Positions 1-10,410 are shown, numbered from the stretch's first letter. The stretch: DNA of 64,000 nt from Sphingomonas jejuensis (GCF_011927695.1 NZ_JAATJE010000002.1:668001-732000), one strand, 5' to 3'. Made by a program: numbers and translations. Notes: generated by a model not told the origin, from the letters alone.

Positions 1-178
1 CGCGTTCGGAGCGCAGCTGCTGGAACGAGACGTCAACGCCCCCCGTCGGCACCGCCCCCGGCAGCGAGGCCAGCACCAGCGCCGCTGCGCCCAGCCGCCC
101 GGCGATGCGCCCGCGCGAAATCGCCGATCCCTTCGTCCGTGCCGCAGAGCCGGTCCCAGAAGCGGAAATAAAGTCCAT
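1..178 (-). CDS. Partial exported protein, possibly DUF2141 (runs off left edge)
   Basis: On the minus strand a second frame is open across the 3' end of the sterol-desaturase gene and continues past the window edge. From an ATG at 178 it reads through a signal-peptide-like stretch (GAAALVLASLPGAVP) and then VDVSFQQLRSERG, which resembles the start of the DUF2141 fold (a hydrophobic strand followed by LRS-x-x-G). The overlap with the neighbour would be about 145 bp from that ATG, so the true start is probably further in (a GTG at 76, or a rare codon). The family assignment is inference from about 12 residues. The gene seems to follow the desaturase in the same operon. Confidence 0.4.
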   Translation of the reverse strand, partial: MDFISASGTGSAARTKGSAISRGRIAGRLGAAALVLASLPGAVPTGGVDVSFQQLRSER

Positions 179-827
179 AGTTGCAGCCGTATCTCTCATG
201 ATGACGCTGGTGATGACTGGCGGTGATCAGCCACCGCCCCAATGGACCCTCGACGATGAACCGGGGAAAAACCTCCCACCCCATGTGGTTGGTTACCCCC
301 ATAACCGTCATGGTGAGGAGAACAAAGCCGAGCGCGCCGACGTGGATCGGAATCAGGAACACCAGTGTCGGAATGACCACAGCGCCGGACAGCGCCTCCC
401 ACGGGTGAAAGCTCATCGCCGCCCAGGCCGTCGGCGGCCGGCTGGCATGGTGCACGGCATGGACGACACGAAAGGGCTTTGGCCGGTGCATCCAGCGATG
501 CGTCCAGTAGAACCAGGCGTCGTGCGCGACCAGGAAGGACAGCACGGACACGGGCAGCATCCACAAGGGCCAGTCCGACACGTCCGTGTAGATCCGCGTC
601 CAGCCGAGATTCTGCCACAGCCAGGCGACCACGCCGGCGGGAATGCCGTAGATCGCCGCCGACGCCAGCGACCAGGCGATCTCGCGCCGGATCTGCGGGT
701 TGAGCCCGGCATAAAGGCCGGGGTGGCGCGCGCGCGTGGCGAGCGCGAAGCCACCGGAGGTGAGAAGATAGCGCACGCCCACGATCAGCGTCATGGCAAG
801 CGCAGACAGGAGGATGGGCACCAGCAT
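33..827 (-). CDS. Sterol desaturase / fatty acid hydroxylase family membrane protein (candidate carotenoid hydroxylase)
   Basis: 264 aa integral membrane di-iron oxygenase. The histidine clusters of the family are visible: HDAWFYWTHRWMH (about residues 102-114), HAVHHASR (about 123-130) and HHQRHHERYG (about 205-214), with several hydrophobic segments in the first 90 residues and the middle. Members hydroxylate or desaturate lipids. CrtG, the 2,2'-beta-ionone-ring hydroxylase that makes nostoxanthin in sphingomonads and Brevundimonas, belongs to this superfamily and has a similar length. Its position about 2 kb from crtYIB makes a carotenoid role plausible, but that is inference. The ATG at 827 has an AAGG about 8 nt upstream. 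It lies 49 bp downstream of the chemoreceptor gene, same strand. Confidence 0.8.
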   Translation of the reverse strand: MLVPILLSALAMTLIVGVRYLLTSGGFALATRARHPGLYAGLNPQIRREIAWSLASAAIYGIPAGVVAWLWQNLGWTRIYTDVSDWPLWMLPVSVLSFLVAHDAWFYWTHRWMHRPKPFRVVHAVHHASRPPTAWAAMSFHPWEALSGAVVIPTLVFLIPIHVGALGFVLLTMTVMGVTNHMGWEVFPRFIVEGPLGRWLITASHHQRHHERYGCNYGLYFRFWDRLCGTDEGIGDFARAHRRAAGRSGAGAGLAAGGGADGGR

Positions 828-876
828 CGTCAGTGCCTTACCCCGTCCGTCGCGCCCGCAACAGCGCGGAGTTGGC

Positions 877-2406
877 TCACGCGGCCTTCAGCTGGCCGAC
901 GAACAGCCGGGCGGCGGCCTGCAGGTTGCGCGCGCTGTCGCTGAGGCCGGTGGCCGCGCTCGCGACGCGGCCGGACAGATGCTCCGTGCCGTGCGCCACG
1001 TCGCGCACCTCCGACATGTCGCCGACCACCTTGGTGGCGCTGGCGGCGGTGGCCTCTGCCGTGCGGGCGATGGCGGCGGCGGCGTCGCGCTGGCGGCCAA
1101 GCTCCGCGCGGATCTCGGCGGCGGCGGCGGCCAGATCGGCGGTGGCGCCGGCGATCTCGTCCAGCATGGTGCGGGCAGACGCGGCGCCGTGCTCCACCGA
1201 TCCGGCAAGCGTGCGGATCTCGTCGGTGGCGTGGGCGGCCTGCCCGGCGAGCGACTTCACCTCGCCCGCCACCACGGCAAAGCCGCGGCCGGCATCGCCC
1301 GCGCGTGCCGCCTCGATCCCGGCGTTCAATGCCAGGAGGTTGGTGCGCTGCGCGATCTGGTGGATCGACCCGGCGAAGTGACCGATGGAGGCGGCGCGTT
1401 CGGCCAGCGAGCGGACGGCCAGGTTGCTGCCGTCGGAGGCCGCGGCCGCGTCGCCGGTCAGCGCCGCCTGACGCTCCACGGCATCGGCGATGGCGGTGAC
1501 GGAGCGGCTGAGCTCCCCGATCTGTTCGGCCAGGCGCAGCGCATCATGGGAGGATTGCTGCGCCAGCAGGGTGGTGGCGCCGGTTTCGGCCGCGGTGCGC
1601 CGCGCCAGCCCGTCGAGCGCGGCGGAGGACTGTTCGAGCTCGGCCGCGGCTGCGCCCACGGTGGCAACCACGTCGGCGACCGAAGCCTGGAAGCCTTCGG
1701 CGAGCAGCAGCATTTCCTGCCGCCGCCGGGCCGCCGCCGCTTCCTCCAGCGCCAGCCGGTGCGCGCGCTCGGCCGCGGCATCGGCCTCGGCCTGCAGCTG
1801 CGCCGCCATGGCGACCTCCGCCGCGCGGCGACCTTCTTCGGCCTGGGCGGTCAGCCGCTCGCTTTCGATGCGCGCCGCCTCGATCCGACGGAGCAGCCCG
1901 CTCATGGAGGTGGTCAGGAGCACGAGCACCCCGCACTGCAGGATGACGGCGCCGGCGTGGAACAGCACCCGGCCGAAGCTGTCGTCGAGATTGGAAAAGA
2001 CCTCCACCGGCAGCAGCAGCTGAAAGGCCAGGTGGTGCACCGCGATCAGGCCGGACGCGAGCACGATCGGCCGCCAGTCGCACATCGGGGCGAGCATCGC
2101 GAGCGCGACAAAGAAATACATGTGCGCATCCATCTGCCACGGATGGCCGGAGAGGAGCGACACCAGCAGCGCCGGCTGCACGGCGGCAAGCGTGCCGACC
2201 ACCATGCGCGCGGTGCCGTCATGGCGGCCGCGGAGCGCCATTGCCGTCGGCACGGCATTGGTGATGCCGGCGAGCGTCAGGATGAGCGCAAGCTTGTCGC
2301 TGCCCATCCACAGCCCCACGACCAGCAGCACCGCGGTCGACAGCCAGGCGGCGATCACGGCGGCGGCAAGCCCGCGCCGTTGCAGCATGGCGAGATCGGC
2401 GATCAT
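877..2406 (-). CDS. Methyl-accepting chemotaxis protein with multi-pass membrane sensor
   Basis: 509 aa. About six hydrophobic segments fill residues 1-180. They carry a histidine-bearing sensor stretch ([16 protein letters not shown], then DWRP and [12 protein letters not shown]), not a periplasmic pocket. A long coiled coil (about 185-260) leads into the cytoplasmic signalling hairpin, whose conserved tip is clear: [18 protein letters not shown] followed by [14 protein letters not shown]. No HAMP domain is obvious. Such receptors control the CheA kinase in response to internal or membrane signals. The start at 2406 (MIADLAM) is chosen because it gives an ATGA overlap with the upstream 98-aa gene; the longer open frame upstream is arginine-rich shadow sequence. 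No other che gene is in the window. Confidence 0.88.
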   Translation of the reverse strand: MIADLAMLQRRGLAAAVIAAWLSTAVLLVVGLWMGSDKLALILTLAGITNAVPTAMALRGRHDGTARMVVGTLAAVQPALLVSLLSGHPWQMDAHMYFFVALAMLAPMCDWRPIVLASGLIAVHHLAFQLLLPVEVFSNLDDSFGRVLFHAGAVILQCGVLVLLTTSMSGLLRRIEAARIESERLTAQAEEGRRAAEVAMAAQLQAEADAAAERAHRLALEEAAAARRRQEMLLLAEGFQASVADVVATVGAAAAELEQSSAALDGLARRTAAETGATTLLAQQSSHDALRLAEQIGELSRSVTAIADAVERQAALTGDAAAASDGSNLAVRSLAERAASIGHFAGSIHQIAQRTNLLALNAGIEAARAGDAGRGFAVVAGEVKSLAGQAAHATDEIRTLAGSVEHGAASARTMLDEIAGATADLAAAAAEIRAELGRQRDAAAAIARTAEATAASATKVVGDMSEVRDVAHGTEHLSGRVASAATGLSDSARNLQAAARLFVGQLKAA

Positions 2407-2699
2407 CGGGCGGTCTCCGCCGCGCAGCCGCGCCGCGTCGTCGCCACCGCCACGATGCCGGCACGCAGCGCGGGCGCGGCGAGGTCGGCGCGCGACCCTT
2501 CCACGACGAGCGATCCTGTGATCGGCCCGGCGGCGACGATGCTGCCGCGATGTTCCACCAGCAGGGGGACGAGCCGCCGCGCCGCCGCATCGGTCACCGG
2601 CACCAGCAGCATGCGCCCGCGCGCCGGCGGGGACGCCACGACCGCGGCCAGCGCGATCCCGACGGCGGCCAGCTGGGCAAGGATCGAACCGCCCTTCAT
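2403..2699 (-). CDS. Small exported hypothetical protein coupled to the chemoreceptor
   Basis: 98 aa. The N-terminus ([28 protein letters not shown]) looks like a signal peptide or a single anchor. The rest is a short alternating-hydrophobic domain without a motif I recognise, ending in a Cys near the C-terminus. Its stop overlaps the start of the chemoreceptor by ATGA (2403-2406), so the two are probably translated together. This suggests an accessory or sensory partner, but nothing in the sequence proves it. The start ATG at 2699 has GGGGCACGAG upstream. It is divergent from crtY, which starts about 105 bp away. Confidence 0.6.
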   Translation of the reverse strand: MKGGSILAQLAAVGIALAAVVASPPARGRMLLVPVTDAAARRLVPLLVEHRGSIVAAGPITGSLVVEGSRADLAAPALRAGIVAVATTRRGCAAETAR

Positions 2700-2804
2700 G
2701 CTCGTGCCCCATGTCTCATCACTGTCGGACTAATGCAGGATGGTTGCCGATCCCTTAAGGCTGGGGCGTAGCCAAGGGCCCGGTCCTTGCTGTACCGCGC
2801 GGCC

Positions 2805-3947
2805 ATGGCGACGGCCCTTTCATGCGACCTGGCGATCGTGGGTGGCGGCCTTGCCGGCGGCCTGGCGGCGCTTGCGCTCCGGGCGCGGCGGCCCGACCTG
2901 GACGTGCGGCTGGTGGAGCCGGGCACGATCGGCGGCAATCACGTCTGGTCCTTTTTCGATGCCGACCTGAGCGCGGCGGGCCGCGCGCTGATCGAAGGCG
3001 CGGTGACGTGGCGCTGGCCGGGATACGACATCGCCTTTCCCGATCTGCGGCGGCGCCTGGACCAAGGCTATAACAGCGTGTCGTCCGACCGCTTCGCCGC
3101 ACTGGTGGACCGCACCCTGCCGCGCGGCGCGGTGGTGCACGCCGCGGCCACCCGGCTGAGCGCGACCGGCGTCGACCTGGCGGACGGCGGCCGGATCGAG
3201 GCGGCGGGGGTGGTGGATGCGCGCGGCGCGGGCGACCTGTCGATGCTGAAGTGCGGCTGGCAGAAGTTCGTCGGCCGCGAATTGCGGCTGCGCCATCCGC
3301 ACGGGCTCGACCGGCCGGTGGTGATGGACGCCACCGTGCCGCAGATCGACGGCTTCCGCTTCGTCTATCTGCTGCCGTTCGCGGCCGACCGCATCTTCGT
3401 GGAGGACACCTATTACAGCCGCTCCCCCGCGCTCGACCCGCAGGCGCTGAGCGCGCGGATCGACGACTATGCCGCCGCCCGCGGGTGGGAGGTGGTGGAA
3501 AGCACCCGGTATGAATCCGGGGTGCTGGCCGTGGTTTCCGGCGGATCCTTCGATGCGCTGTGGGGATCCGACGGCGTCGCCAAGATCGGCGTGCGGGCCG
3601 GGTCCTTCCACCCGACCACCGGTTATTCGCTGCCCGACGCGGTGCGCACGGCGTGCTGGCTGGCCGCGCAGCCCGATCTGCGCGGCGCGGCGCTGCACGA
3701 TGCCGCGCGGGCACGGGCGCGCGCATCCTGGAAGGCGGCCGCGCGTTACCGTCTGCTCGACCGCATGTTGTTTGATGCCGCGCCCGACCTGCAGCGCTAT
3801 CGCGTGCTGCAGCACTTTTATGGCAAGGACCCGTCCGTGATCTCCCGATTCTACGCCGGCCAGTCGACGGCCTTTGATTTCGCCCGCATCCTCACCGGGC
3901 GCCCGCCCGTGCCCGTCGGCGCGGCCATCCGGGCGCTGGTGCGATGA
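2805..3947 (+). CDS. crtY: Lycopene beta-cyclase CrtY
   Basis: 380 aa FAD/NAD(P)-binding protein that cyclises both ends of lycopene to give beta-carotene. The N-terminus has the dinucleotide fold (DLAIVGGGLAGGLAALAL). Family landmarks follow in order: VVDARG, GWQKFVGREL, FVEDTYYSRSPALD, FHPTTGYSLPDAV and, near the end, RVLQHFYGKDPSVISRFYAG and the GRPPVP motif. The ATG at 2805 is taken as start because the dinucleotide fold begins 10 residues later; an in-frame TTG at 2787 has an AAGGG 8 nt upstream and is a real alternative. It heads a pigment operon and overlaps crtI by ATGA. Confidence 0.95.
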   Translation: MATALSCDLAIVGGGLAGGLAALALRARRPDLDVRLVEPGTIGGNHVWSFFDADLSAAGRALIEGAVTWRWPGYDIAFPDLRRRLDQGYNSVSSDRFAALVDRTLPRGAVVHAAATRLSATGVDLADGGRIEAAGVVDARGAGDLSMLKCGWQKFVGRELRLRHPHGLDRPVVMDATVPQIDGFRFVYLLPFAADRIFVEDTYYSRSPALDPQALSARIDDYAAARGWEVVESTRYESGVLAVVSGGSFDALWGSDGVAKIGVRAGSFHPTTGYSLPDAVRTACWLAAQPDLRGAALHDAARARARASWKAAARYRLLDRMLFDAAPDLQRYRVLQHFYGKDPSVISRFYAGQSTAFDFARILTGRPPVPVGAAIRALVR

Positions 3948-5458
3948 AGAGCGCGATCGTCGTCGGGGCTGGCTTTGGCGGCCTGGCCCTCGCCATCCGG
4001 CTGCAGTCCGCCGGCATCGCCACCACCGTTCTTGAAGCGCGCGACCGTCCTGGCGGGCGCGCCTATGTCTGGGAACGCGACGGCTTCACCTTCGATGCCG
4101 GGCCGACCGTCATCACCGATCCCGACTGCCTGAAGGAGCTGTGGGCGCTGAGCGGGCACCGCATCGAGGAGGATGTCGACCTCGTTCCCGTGCAGCCCTT
4201 CTACCGCCTCAACTGGCCGGACGGCGTCAACTTCGACTACACCAACGACGACGCCGTGCTGCGCGCGGAGATCGCCAAGCTCGATCCGGAAGACATCAAG
4301 GGGTACGAGCGGTTCCTCGATTATTCGGCCGGCGTCTTCCGCGAAGGCTATGAGAAGCTGGGCCATGTGCCCTTTCTCGACTTCAAGTCGATGCTGTCGG
4401 CAGCGCCCGCGCTCGCCAAGTACCAGGCCTGGCGCTCGGTCTACTCCATCGTTTCCAGCTACATCCGCAACGAGAAGCTGCGCGAAGCGCTGTCGTTCCA
4501 CACGCTGCTGGTCGGCGGCAATCCGATGACCACCAGCAGCATCTATGCGCTGATCCACAAGCTGGAGCGCGACGGCGGCGTCTGGTTCGCCAAGGGCGGC
4601 ACCAACCGGCTGGTCGCGGGCATGGTGCGGCACCTGGAGCGGATCGGCGGCACTGTGCGGCTGAACGACCCGGTGACCGCGATCGAGACGCGCGGCGACC
4701 GGGTGACGGGCGTGACGACCAAGAGCGGCTGGCAGGCGCAGGCCGACGCGGTCGCATCGAACGCGGACATCGTCCACAGCTACAAGCAGCTGCTCGCCGA
4801 CAGCCGCCATGCGCGGCGGGTGGTCCCGAAGCTGGAGCGCAAGCGGTTCAGCCCGTCCTTGTTCGTGCTGCATTTCGGCCTGCGCGGCACGTTCCCCCAC
4901 ATCCCGCACCACATGATCCTGTTCGGCCCGCGCTATGACGGGCTGCTGAAGGACATCTACAACAACGGCGTGCTGGCGAAGGACTTCTCGCTCTACCTCC
5001 ACCATCCGACCGCGACCGACCCGTCGATGTCGCCGGAGGGCTGTTCGACCTTCTATGTGCTGGCCCCGGTGCCGCACCTGGGCAAGCTGCCCGTCGACTG
5101 GGAGAGCGTGGGGGCGGAGCTGGAGCGCCGGATCCTGGACGAGCTCGCCCGGCGGCTGGACATCCCGGACATCCACGAGCGGATCGTGACCAGCTTCCGC
5201 TACACGCCGACCGATTTCGCGCACGACCTGAACGCGCACCAGGGCAGCGCCTTCAGCCTGGAGCCCGTGCTGTGGCAATCCGCCTGGTTCCGCGTCCACA
5301 ACCGCGACGATGCGATCCCCAACATGTATTTCGTCGGGGCGGGCACGCATCCGGGCGCCGGCATCCCCGGCGTGGTCGGATCGGCCAAGGCAACGGCGGG
5401 CCTGATGATCGACGATCTCGCCAAGGGCTGGACTTCGCCGGCGCCGGGCCGGTTCTGA
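3944..5458 (+). CDS. crtI: Phytoene desaturase CrtI
   Basis: 504 aa. Converts phytoene to lycopene in four desaturation steps using FAD, at the membrane. The N-terminal FAD-binding motif (IVVGAGFGGLALAIRLQ) and the following EARDRPGGRAY are standard. GFTFDAGPTVITDP, HFGLRGTFPHIPHH and the C-terminal signature GAGTHPGAGIPGVVGSAKAT all match bacterial CrtI. Length is typical. It overlaps crtY by four bases (ATGA, 3944-3947) and is followed 28 bp later by a LOG-family gene and then crtB. crtE, the geranylgeranyl-diphosphate synthase gene, is not in the window. Confidence 0.96.
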   Translation: MKSAIVVGAGFGGLALAIRLQSAGIATTVLEARDRPGGRAYVWERDGFTFDAGPTVITDPDCLKELWALSGHRIEEDVDLVPVQPFYRLNWPDGVNFDYTNDDAVLRAEIAKLDPEDIKGYERFLDYSAGVFREGYEKLGHVPFLDFKSMLSAAPALAKYQAWRSVYSIVSSYIRNEKLREALSFHTLLVGGNPMTTSSIYALIHKLERDGGVWFAKGGTNRLVAGMVRHLERIGGTVRLNDPVTAIETRGDRVTGVTTKSGWQAQADAVASNADIVHSYKQLLADSRHARRVVPKLERKRFSPSLFVLHFGLRGTFPHIPHHMILFGPRYDGLLKDIYNNGVLAKDFSLYLHHPTATDPSMSPEGCSTFYVLAPVPHLGKLPVDWESVGAELERRILDELARRLDIPDIHERIVTSFRYTPTDFAHDLNAHQGSAFSLEPVLWQSAWFRVHNRDDAIPNMYFVGAGTHPGAGIPGVVGSAKATAGLMIDDLAKGWTSPAPGRF

Positions 5459-5486
5459 TGCTGGCTGTCGGGCGGGAGCGGGCGGC

Positions 5487-6068
5487 GTGAAGCGTCTTGC
5501 GGTTTATTGCGGGTCGGCGACGCCCGAGGATCCGGTCTACATCGCGTGCGCCCGCACCGTCGGCCGGACGCTGGCCGAACGCGGCATCGGCGTCGTTTAT
5601 GGCGGCGGGCGGCTGGGACTGATGGGTGCGGTCGCCGACAGCGCGCTGGCGGCGGGCGGCGAGGTGATCGGCGTCATCCCGGAGGCGCTGTGCGGGCCGG
5701 AAGTGGCGCATCAGGGCCTGAGCGAACTCCACACGGTCGCCGGCATGCATCAACGCAAGCAGATGTTCACCGACCTGTCGGACGGGTTCCTGACCATCCC
5801 CGGCGGCACCGGCACAATGGACGAGCTGTGGGAGGCGATGAGCTGGGCGCAGCTCGGCTACCATGCCAAGCCCGTGGGGCTCTGGAACGTCGCCGGCTTC
5901 TACGACGGGCTGATCGACTTCGTCGGCACGATGGGCGCGGTCGGGTTCCTGCGGCCGGTGCACCAGGGCATCCTGCTCCATGACGACGATCTCGATCGGC
6001 TGCTCGGCCGGATGGAGGCCTATCGCCCGCACAAGCCGATCTTCCAGATGAGCCGCGAGGAGCTGTGA
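5487..6068 (+). CDS. LOG family protein (TIGR00730 type) inside the carotenoid operon
   Basis: 193 aa Rossmann-fold protein of the Lonely Guy family. The nucleotide-binding signature PGGTGTMDELWE (about residues 105-116) and the earlier GVVYGGGRLGLMGAVAD are both present. Known members are cytokinin riboside 5'-monophosphate phosphoribohydrolases that release a base from a nucleoside monophosphate; many bacterial ones have no proven substrate. It starts with GTG at 5487, 28 bp after crtI, and its stop overlaps the GTG of crtB (6065-6068), so it is almost certainly co-transcribed with the crt genes. What a base-releasing enzyme does in pigment synthesis is unclear. Confidence 0.9.
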   Translation: MKRLAVYCGSATPEDPVYIACARTVGRTLAERGIGVVYGGGRLGLMGAVADSALAAGGEVIGVIPEALCGPEVAHQGLSELHTVAGMHQRKQMFTDLSDGFLTIPGGTGTMDELWEAMSWAQLGYHAKPVGLWNVAGFYDGLIDFVGTMGAVGFLRPVHQGILLHDDDLDRLLGRMEAYRPHKPIFQMSREEL

Positions 6069-7009
6069 CGCGGGCGGAGCTGGTCGCCCAGGCCGGCGCC
6101 ACCATCTCGCGGGGGTCGAAGTCGTTCCGCTTCGCCAGCCGCCTGTTCGACCGCACCACGCGGGAGCGCGCCTGGCTGCTTTATGCCTGGTGCCGTACCT
6201 GCGACGACATCGCGGACGCGCAGGAACTTGGCGGCATGCTCGGCCAGCGCAGCGATCCCAAGGAGGCGCAGGCGCGGCTGGAGGCGCTCACCGCGCGCGC
6301 GCTCGCCGGCGAGACCACGGGCGAGCCGGCGTTCGACGGGCTGGGGCAGCTGTCGCGCGAGATCGACCTGCCGCGCCGCTTCGTCGACGATCATCTCGCC
6401 GGCTTCGCGCTGGATGCGGAGGACTGGCGGCCGCGCACGGAGGCGGACATGATCCGCTACTGCTACCATGTCGCGGGCGCCGTCGGCGGGCTGATGGCGG
6501 CGGTGATGGGCGTGCCCGCCGACGACGAAAACACGCTGGCGCGCGCGGTCGACCTGGGCCTTGCCTTTCAGCTGTCCAACATCGCGCGCGACCTGATGGA
6601 GGATGCGGCGGCCGACCGCATCTACCTGCCGGTCGACTGGCTGGTGGAAATGGACATGCCGCCGGGCGAGCTGGCCAAGCCGTTCGTGCGGCCGCGGCTG
6701 GCGGCGCTGGCGCGGCGGCTGAACGACCTGTCGGAAGGCTATACGGCCAGCGCCAAGCAGGGCGCGACGCGGCTGCCGTTCCGCGCGCGCTGGGCGGTGC
6801 TGGCGGCGGCCGGCATCTATGGCGAGATCGGGCGCGAGGTGGTCAGGCGCGGCGACCATGCCTGGGACAGCCGCGTGGTGGTGCCGCGCGGGCGAAAGCT
6901 GGTGCTGGTGTGGCAGGCGCTGATGGAGGCGCGCGCGATGGGATCCGGCAGCATCCGGCCCTGGGCGCTTGCCGCGCGCCGCGCGCGCCGCTGGCTGCCC
7001 GAGCGGTAG
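6065..7009 (+). CDS. crtB: Phytoene synthase CrtB
   Basis: 314 aa. Condenses two geranylgeranyl diphosphates into phytoene, the first committed carotenoid step. The two aspartate-rich, Mg-diphosphate-binding motifs of the squalene/phytoene synthase family are seen: YAWCRTCDDIAD (about residues 41-52) and LSNIARDLMEDAAADRIYLP (about 172-191). GTG start at 6065, in GTGA overlap with the LOG gene, so translation is coupled. It is the last gene of the crtY-crtI-LOG-crtB operon. The C-terminal 15 residues are arginine-rich (AARRARRWLPER). Confidence 0.95.
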   Translation: MTRAELVAQAGATISRGSKSFRFASRLFDRTTRERAWLLYAWCRTCDDIADAQELGGMLGQRSDPKEAQARLEALTARALAGETTGEPAFDGLGQLSREIDLPRRFVDDHLAGFALDAEDWRPRTEADMIRYCYHVAGAVGGLMAAVMGVPADDENTLARAVDLGLAFQLSNIARDLMEDAAADRIYLPVDWLVEMDMPPGELAKPFVRPRLAALARRLNDLSEGYTASAKQGATRLPFRARWAVLAAAGIYGEIGREVVRRGDHAWDSRVVVPRGRKLVLVWQALMEARAMGSGSIRPWALAARRARRWLPER

Positions 7010-7084
7010 CGGCGGGGTGGATTCACCTCGGTTGATATGCTTTAGCCGACGGCAAAGACCGTCTCAGCCAAGGACCCCGCGCGC

Positions 7085-8284
<1,200 letters not shown>

Positions 8285-8293
8285 CGCAAAAAC

Positions 8294-8317
8294 GGGCGGG
8301 CGCCGAAACGCCCGCCC
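8294..8317. terminator. GC-rich hairpin after sucC (possible terminator)
   Basis: Perfect 9-bp stem (GGGCGGGCG at 8294-8302 pairing with CGCCCGCCC at 8309-8317) with a 6-nt loop CCGAAA, ten bases after the sucC stop. An A5 run lies just before the stem, and no T run follows on the plus strand, so plus-strand termination would be weak or factor-assisted. The placement between sucC and etfB suits an attenuating 3' end. Confidence 0.5.
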
Positions 8318-8402
8318 TCGCCCCGGCGTTGATGCCGGGAGGCGAGACGATGATCGTGAGCCGGCCGTCAGGTGCCGGCCGCGGCGGAGATGGAGGACGC
8401 GA

Positions 8403-9152
8403 ATGAAGCTCTTGGTGCCGGTCAAGCGGGTGCTCGACTACAACGTCAAGCCGCGCGTGAAGGCAGACGGAACCGGGGTCGACCTGGCCAACGTCAAGAT
8501 GTCGATGAACCCGTTCGACGAGATCGCCGTCGAGGAAGCCATCCGCCTGAAGGAAAAGGGCGCGGCGACCGAGATCGTGGTCGTGTCCGTCGGCCCTGCG
8601 AAGGCGCAGGAGACGCTGCGCACCGCGCTCGCCATGGGTGCGGACCGCGCGATCCTGGTCCAGACCGACGACGAGGTGGAGCCGCTGGGCGTCGCCAAGA
8701 TCCTGAAGGCGATCGCGGACGAGGAGCAGCCGGGGCTGGTGATCCTGGGCAAGCAGGCGATCGACGATGATTCGAACCAGACCGGCCAGATGCTGGCCGC
8801 ACTGACCGGCTGGGGTCAGGGCACGTTTGCGTCCAAGGTGGAGATCGACGGCGACACGGCGACCGTGACGCGCGAGGTCGATGGCGGCGCGGAGACGGTG
8901 GCGCTGACGCTGCCCGCGATCGTCACCACCGACCTGCGCCTCAACGAGCCGCGCTATGCCAGCCTGCCCAACATCATGAAGGCCAAGTCCAAGCCGCTGG
9001 CCAACAAGACGCCGGGAGACCTGGGCGTGGACGTGACGCCGCGGCTGAAGACGCTGAAGGTCGTGGAGCCGTCCAAGCGGCAGGCGGGCGTGAAGGTGGC
9101 CGATGTCGACGAACTGGTCGGCAAGCTCAAGACACTGGGAGTGGTGGCATGA
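8403..9152 (+). CDS. etfB: Electron transfer flavoprotein subunit beta
   Basis: 249 aa. Small subunit of the ETF heterodimer, which binds AMP and carries electrons from acyl-CoA and other dehydrogenases to ETF-ubiquinone oxidoreductase. Starts [20 protein letters not shown], typical of the family. The signature region [19 protein letters not shown] and [20 protein letters not shown] (the recognition loop for partner dehydrogenases) are both visible. The ATG has GGAGG about 6 nt upstream. Its stop overlaps the etfA start by ATGA. Confidence 0.96.
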   Translation: MKLLVPVKRVLDYNVKPRVKADGTGVDLANVKMSMNPFDEIAVEEAIRLKEKGAATEIVVVSVGPAKAQETLRTALAMGADRAILVQTDDEVEPLGVAKILKAIADEEQPGLVILGKQAIDDDSNQTGQMLAALTGWGQGTFASKVEIDGDTATVTREVDGGAETVALTLPAIVTTDLRLNEPRYASLPNIMKAKSKPLANKTPGDLGVDVTPRLKTLKVVEPSKRQAGVKVADVDELVGKLKTLGVVA

Positions 9153-10081
9153 CGGCACTGGTACTGGTCGAGCATGACGGCGGCGCGCTGAAGGATGCGA
9201 CGCTGCCGGCGGTGACCGCGGCGACGAAGCTGGGCGGCGACGTCCACCTGCTGGTCGCGGGCGAGGGCGTCGGGGCCGTCGCCGAGGCGGCGGCGAAGAT
9301 CGCGGGCGTGGCCAAGGTCCTTGTCGCCGATGGCGCGCCCTATGTGCACCAGCTGCCCGAGGCGGTTGCGCCGCTGGTGGTGGGGCTGATGGGCGATTTC
9401 GACGCGTTCGTCGCACCGGCGACCTCGCGCGGCAAGAACGTCGCGCCGCGGGTCGCCGCGTTGCTCGACGTGATGCAGCTGTCGGAGATCCTGTCGGTCG
9501 AAGGGCCGGACAGCTTCACGCGCCCGATCTACGCCGGCAACGCGATCGCGACTGTGCAGTCCACGGACGCCAAGAAGGTGATCACCGTGCGTGGCACCGC
9601 GTTCGAGAAGGCCGCGACCGAGGGCGGCTCCGCCGAGATCGCCGCCGTCGCGGCGGGCGAAGAAGCCGCCACCGCGCGCTTCGTGTCGGCAGAGGTGTCG
9701 AAGTCGGAACGGCCGGAGCTGACCGGCGCCAAGATCGTGGTGTCGGGCGGCCGCGCGCTCCAGAACGGCGAGAATTTCTCGTCGCTGATCGAGCCGCTCG
9801 CCGACAAGCTGGGCGCCGCGGTCGGCGCCAGCCGCGCGGCGGTGGACGCCGGTTATGTCCCCAACGACTATCAGGTCGGCCAGACCGGCAAGATCGTCGC
9901 GCCGGAAGTCTATATCGCGATCGGCATTTCCGGCGCGATCCAGCATCTGGCGGGCATGAAGGACTCCAAGGTCATCGTCGCCATCAACAAGGACGAGGAC
10001 GCGCCGATCTTCCAGGTGGCCGACGTCGGCCTGGTGGGCGACCTGTTCAAGGTGGTGCCGGAGCTGACCGAAAAGCTGTGA
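9149..10081 (+). CDS. etfA: Electron transfer flavoprotein subunit alpha
   Basis: 310 aa, FAD-carrying partner of EtfB. The C-terminal FAD-binding domain is clear: [60 protein letters not shown] and [20 protein letters not shown], all in the usual order. Length is normal. Overlaps etfB by ATGA (9149-9152) and the following acylphosphatase gene by GTGA (10078-10081), so the three are one translational unit. Confidence 0.96.
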   Translation: MTALVLVEHDGGALKDATLPAVTAATKLGGDVHLLVAGEGVGAVAEAAAKIAGVAKVLVADGAPYVHQLPEAVAPLVVGLMGDFDAFVAPATSRGKNVAPRVAALLDVMQLSEILSVEGPDSFTRPIYAGNAIATVQSTDAKKVITVRGTAFEKAATEGGSAEIAAVAAGEEAATARFVSAEVSKSERPELTGAKIVVSGGRALQNGENFSSLIEPLADKLGAAVGASRAAVDAGYVPNDYQVGQTGKIVAPEVYIAIGISGAIQHLAGMKDSKVIVAINKDEDAPIFQVADVGLVGDLFKVVPELTEKL

Positions 10082-10365
10082 TCCGCCGCCGGCTCCGCAT
10101 CACGGGGCGGGTGCAGGGCGTCTTCTATCGCGCCTGGATTGTGGAGCAGGCGACCGCGCTCGGCCTAGCCGGCTGGGTCCGCAACCGCGCCGACGGCAGC
10201 GTCGAGGCGGTTGCGGAAGGCCCGGCGGCGGCGGTCGAGGCGCTCATCGCCCGCGCGCGCACCGGGCCGCCGGCGGCGCGGGTCGACGCCGTAGAGGTTG
10301 AGGAAGTCGAGGAGCTTTCGGAGGCCAAGCCGCTGATCGGGTTCGCCAAACGTCCGACCCGGTGA
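10078..10365 (+). CDS. acyP: Acylphosphatase
   Basis: 95 aa. Hydrolyses acyl phosphates such as acetyl phosphate and 1,3-bisphosphoglycerate. The family pattern is complete: [19 protein letters not shown] (phosphate-binding loop with its arginine) and [20 protein letters not shown] (catalytic asparagine in VRN). The C-terminus is slightly extended and acidic ([11 protein letters not shown]). GTG start inside the etfA stop (GTGA), so it is coupled to the ETF genes; the metabolic reason for this is not known. Confidence 0.9.
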   Translation: MIRRRLRITGRVQGVFYRAWIVEQATALGLAGWVRNRADGSVEAVAEGPAAAVEALIARARTGPPAARVDAVEVEEVEELSEAKPLIGFAKRPTR

Positions 10366-10410
10366 GGCTTTGCCCTTGCCAAGCGGCCGGAATCAGCGTT
10401 CCTTGGGCCC

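Noticed and set aside
793-2733. Long plus-strand open frame opposite the chemoreceptor, rich in Gly, Arg and His.
   Set aside because: No known domain; a low-complexity product typical of antisense frames in high-GC coding DNA, while the minus strand has a full chemoreceptor.
2787-2804. TTG start for crtY, six codons upstream.
   Set aside because: An AAGGG is nearby, but the added residues do not look like CrtY and the ATG at 2805 gives the usual length. Kept only as an alternative.
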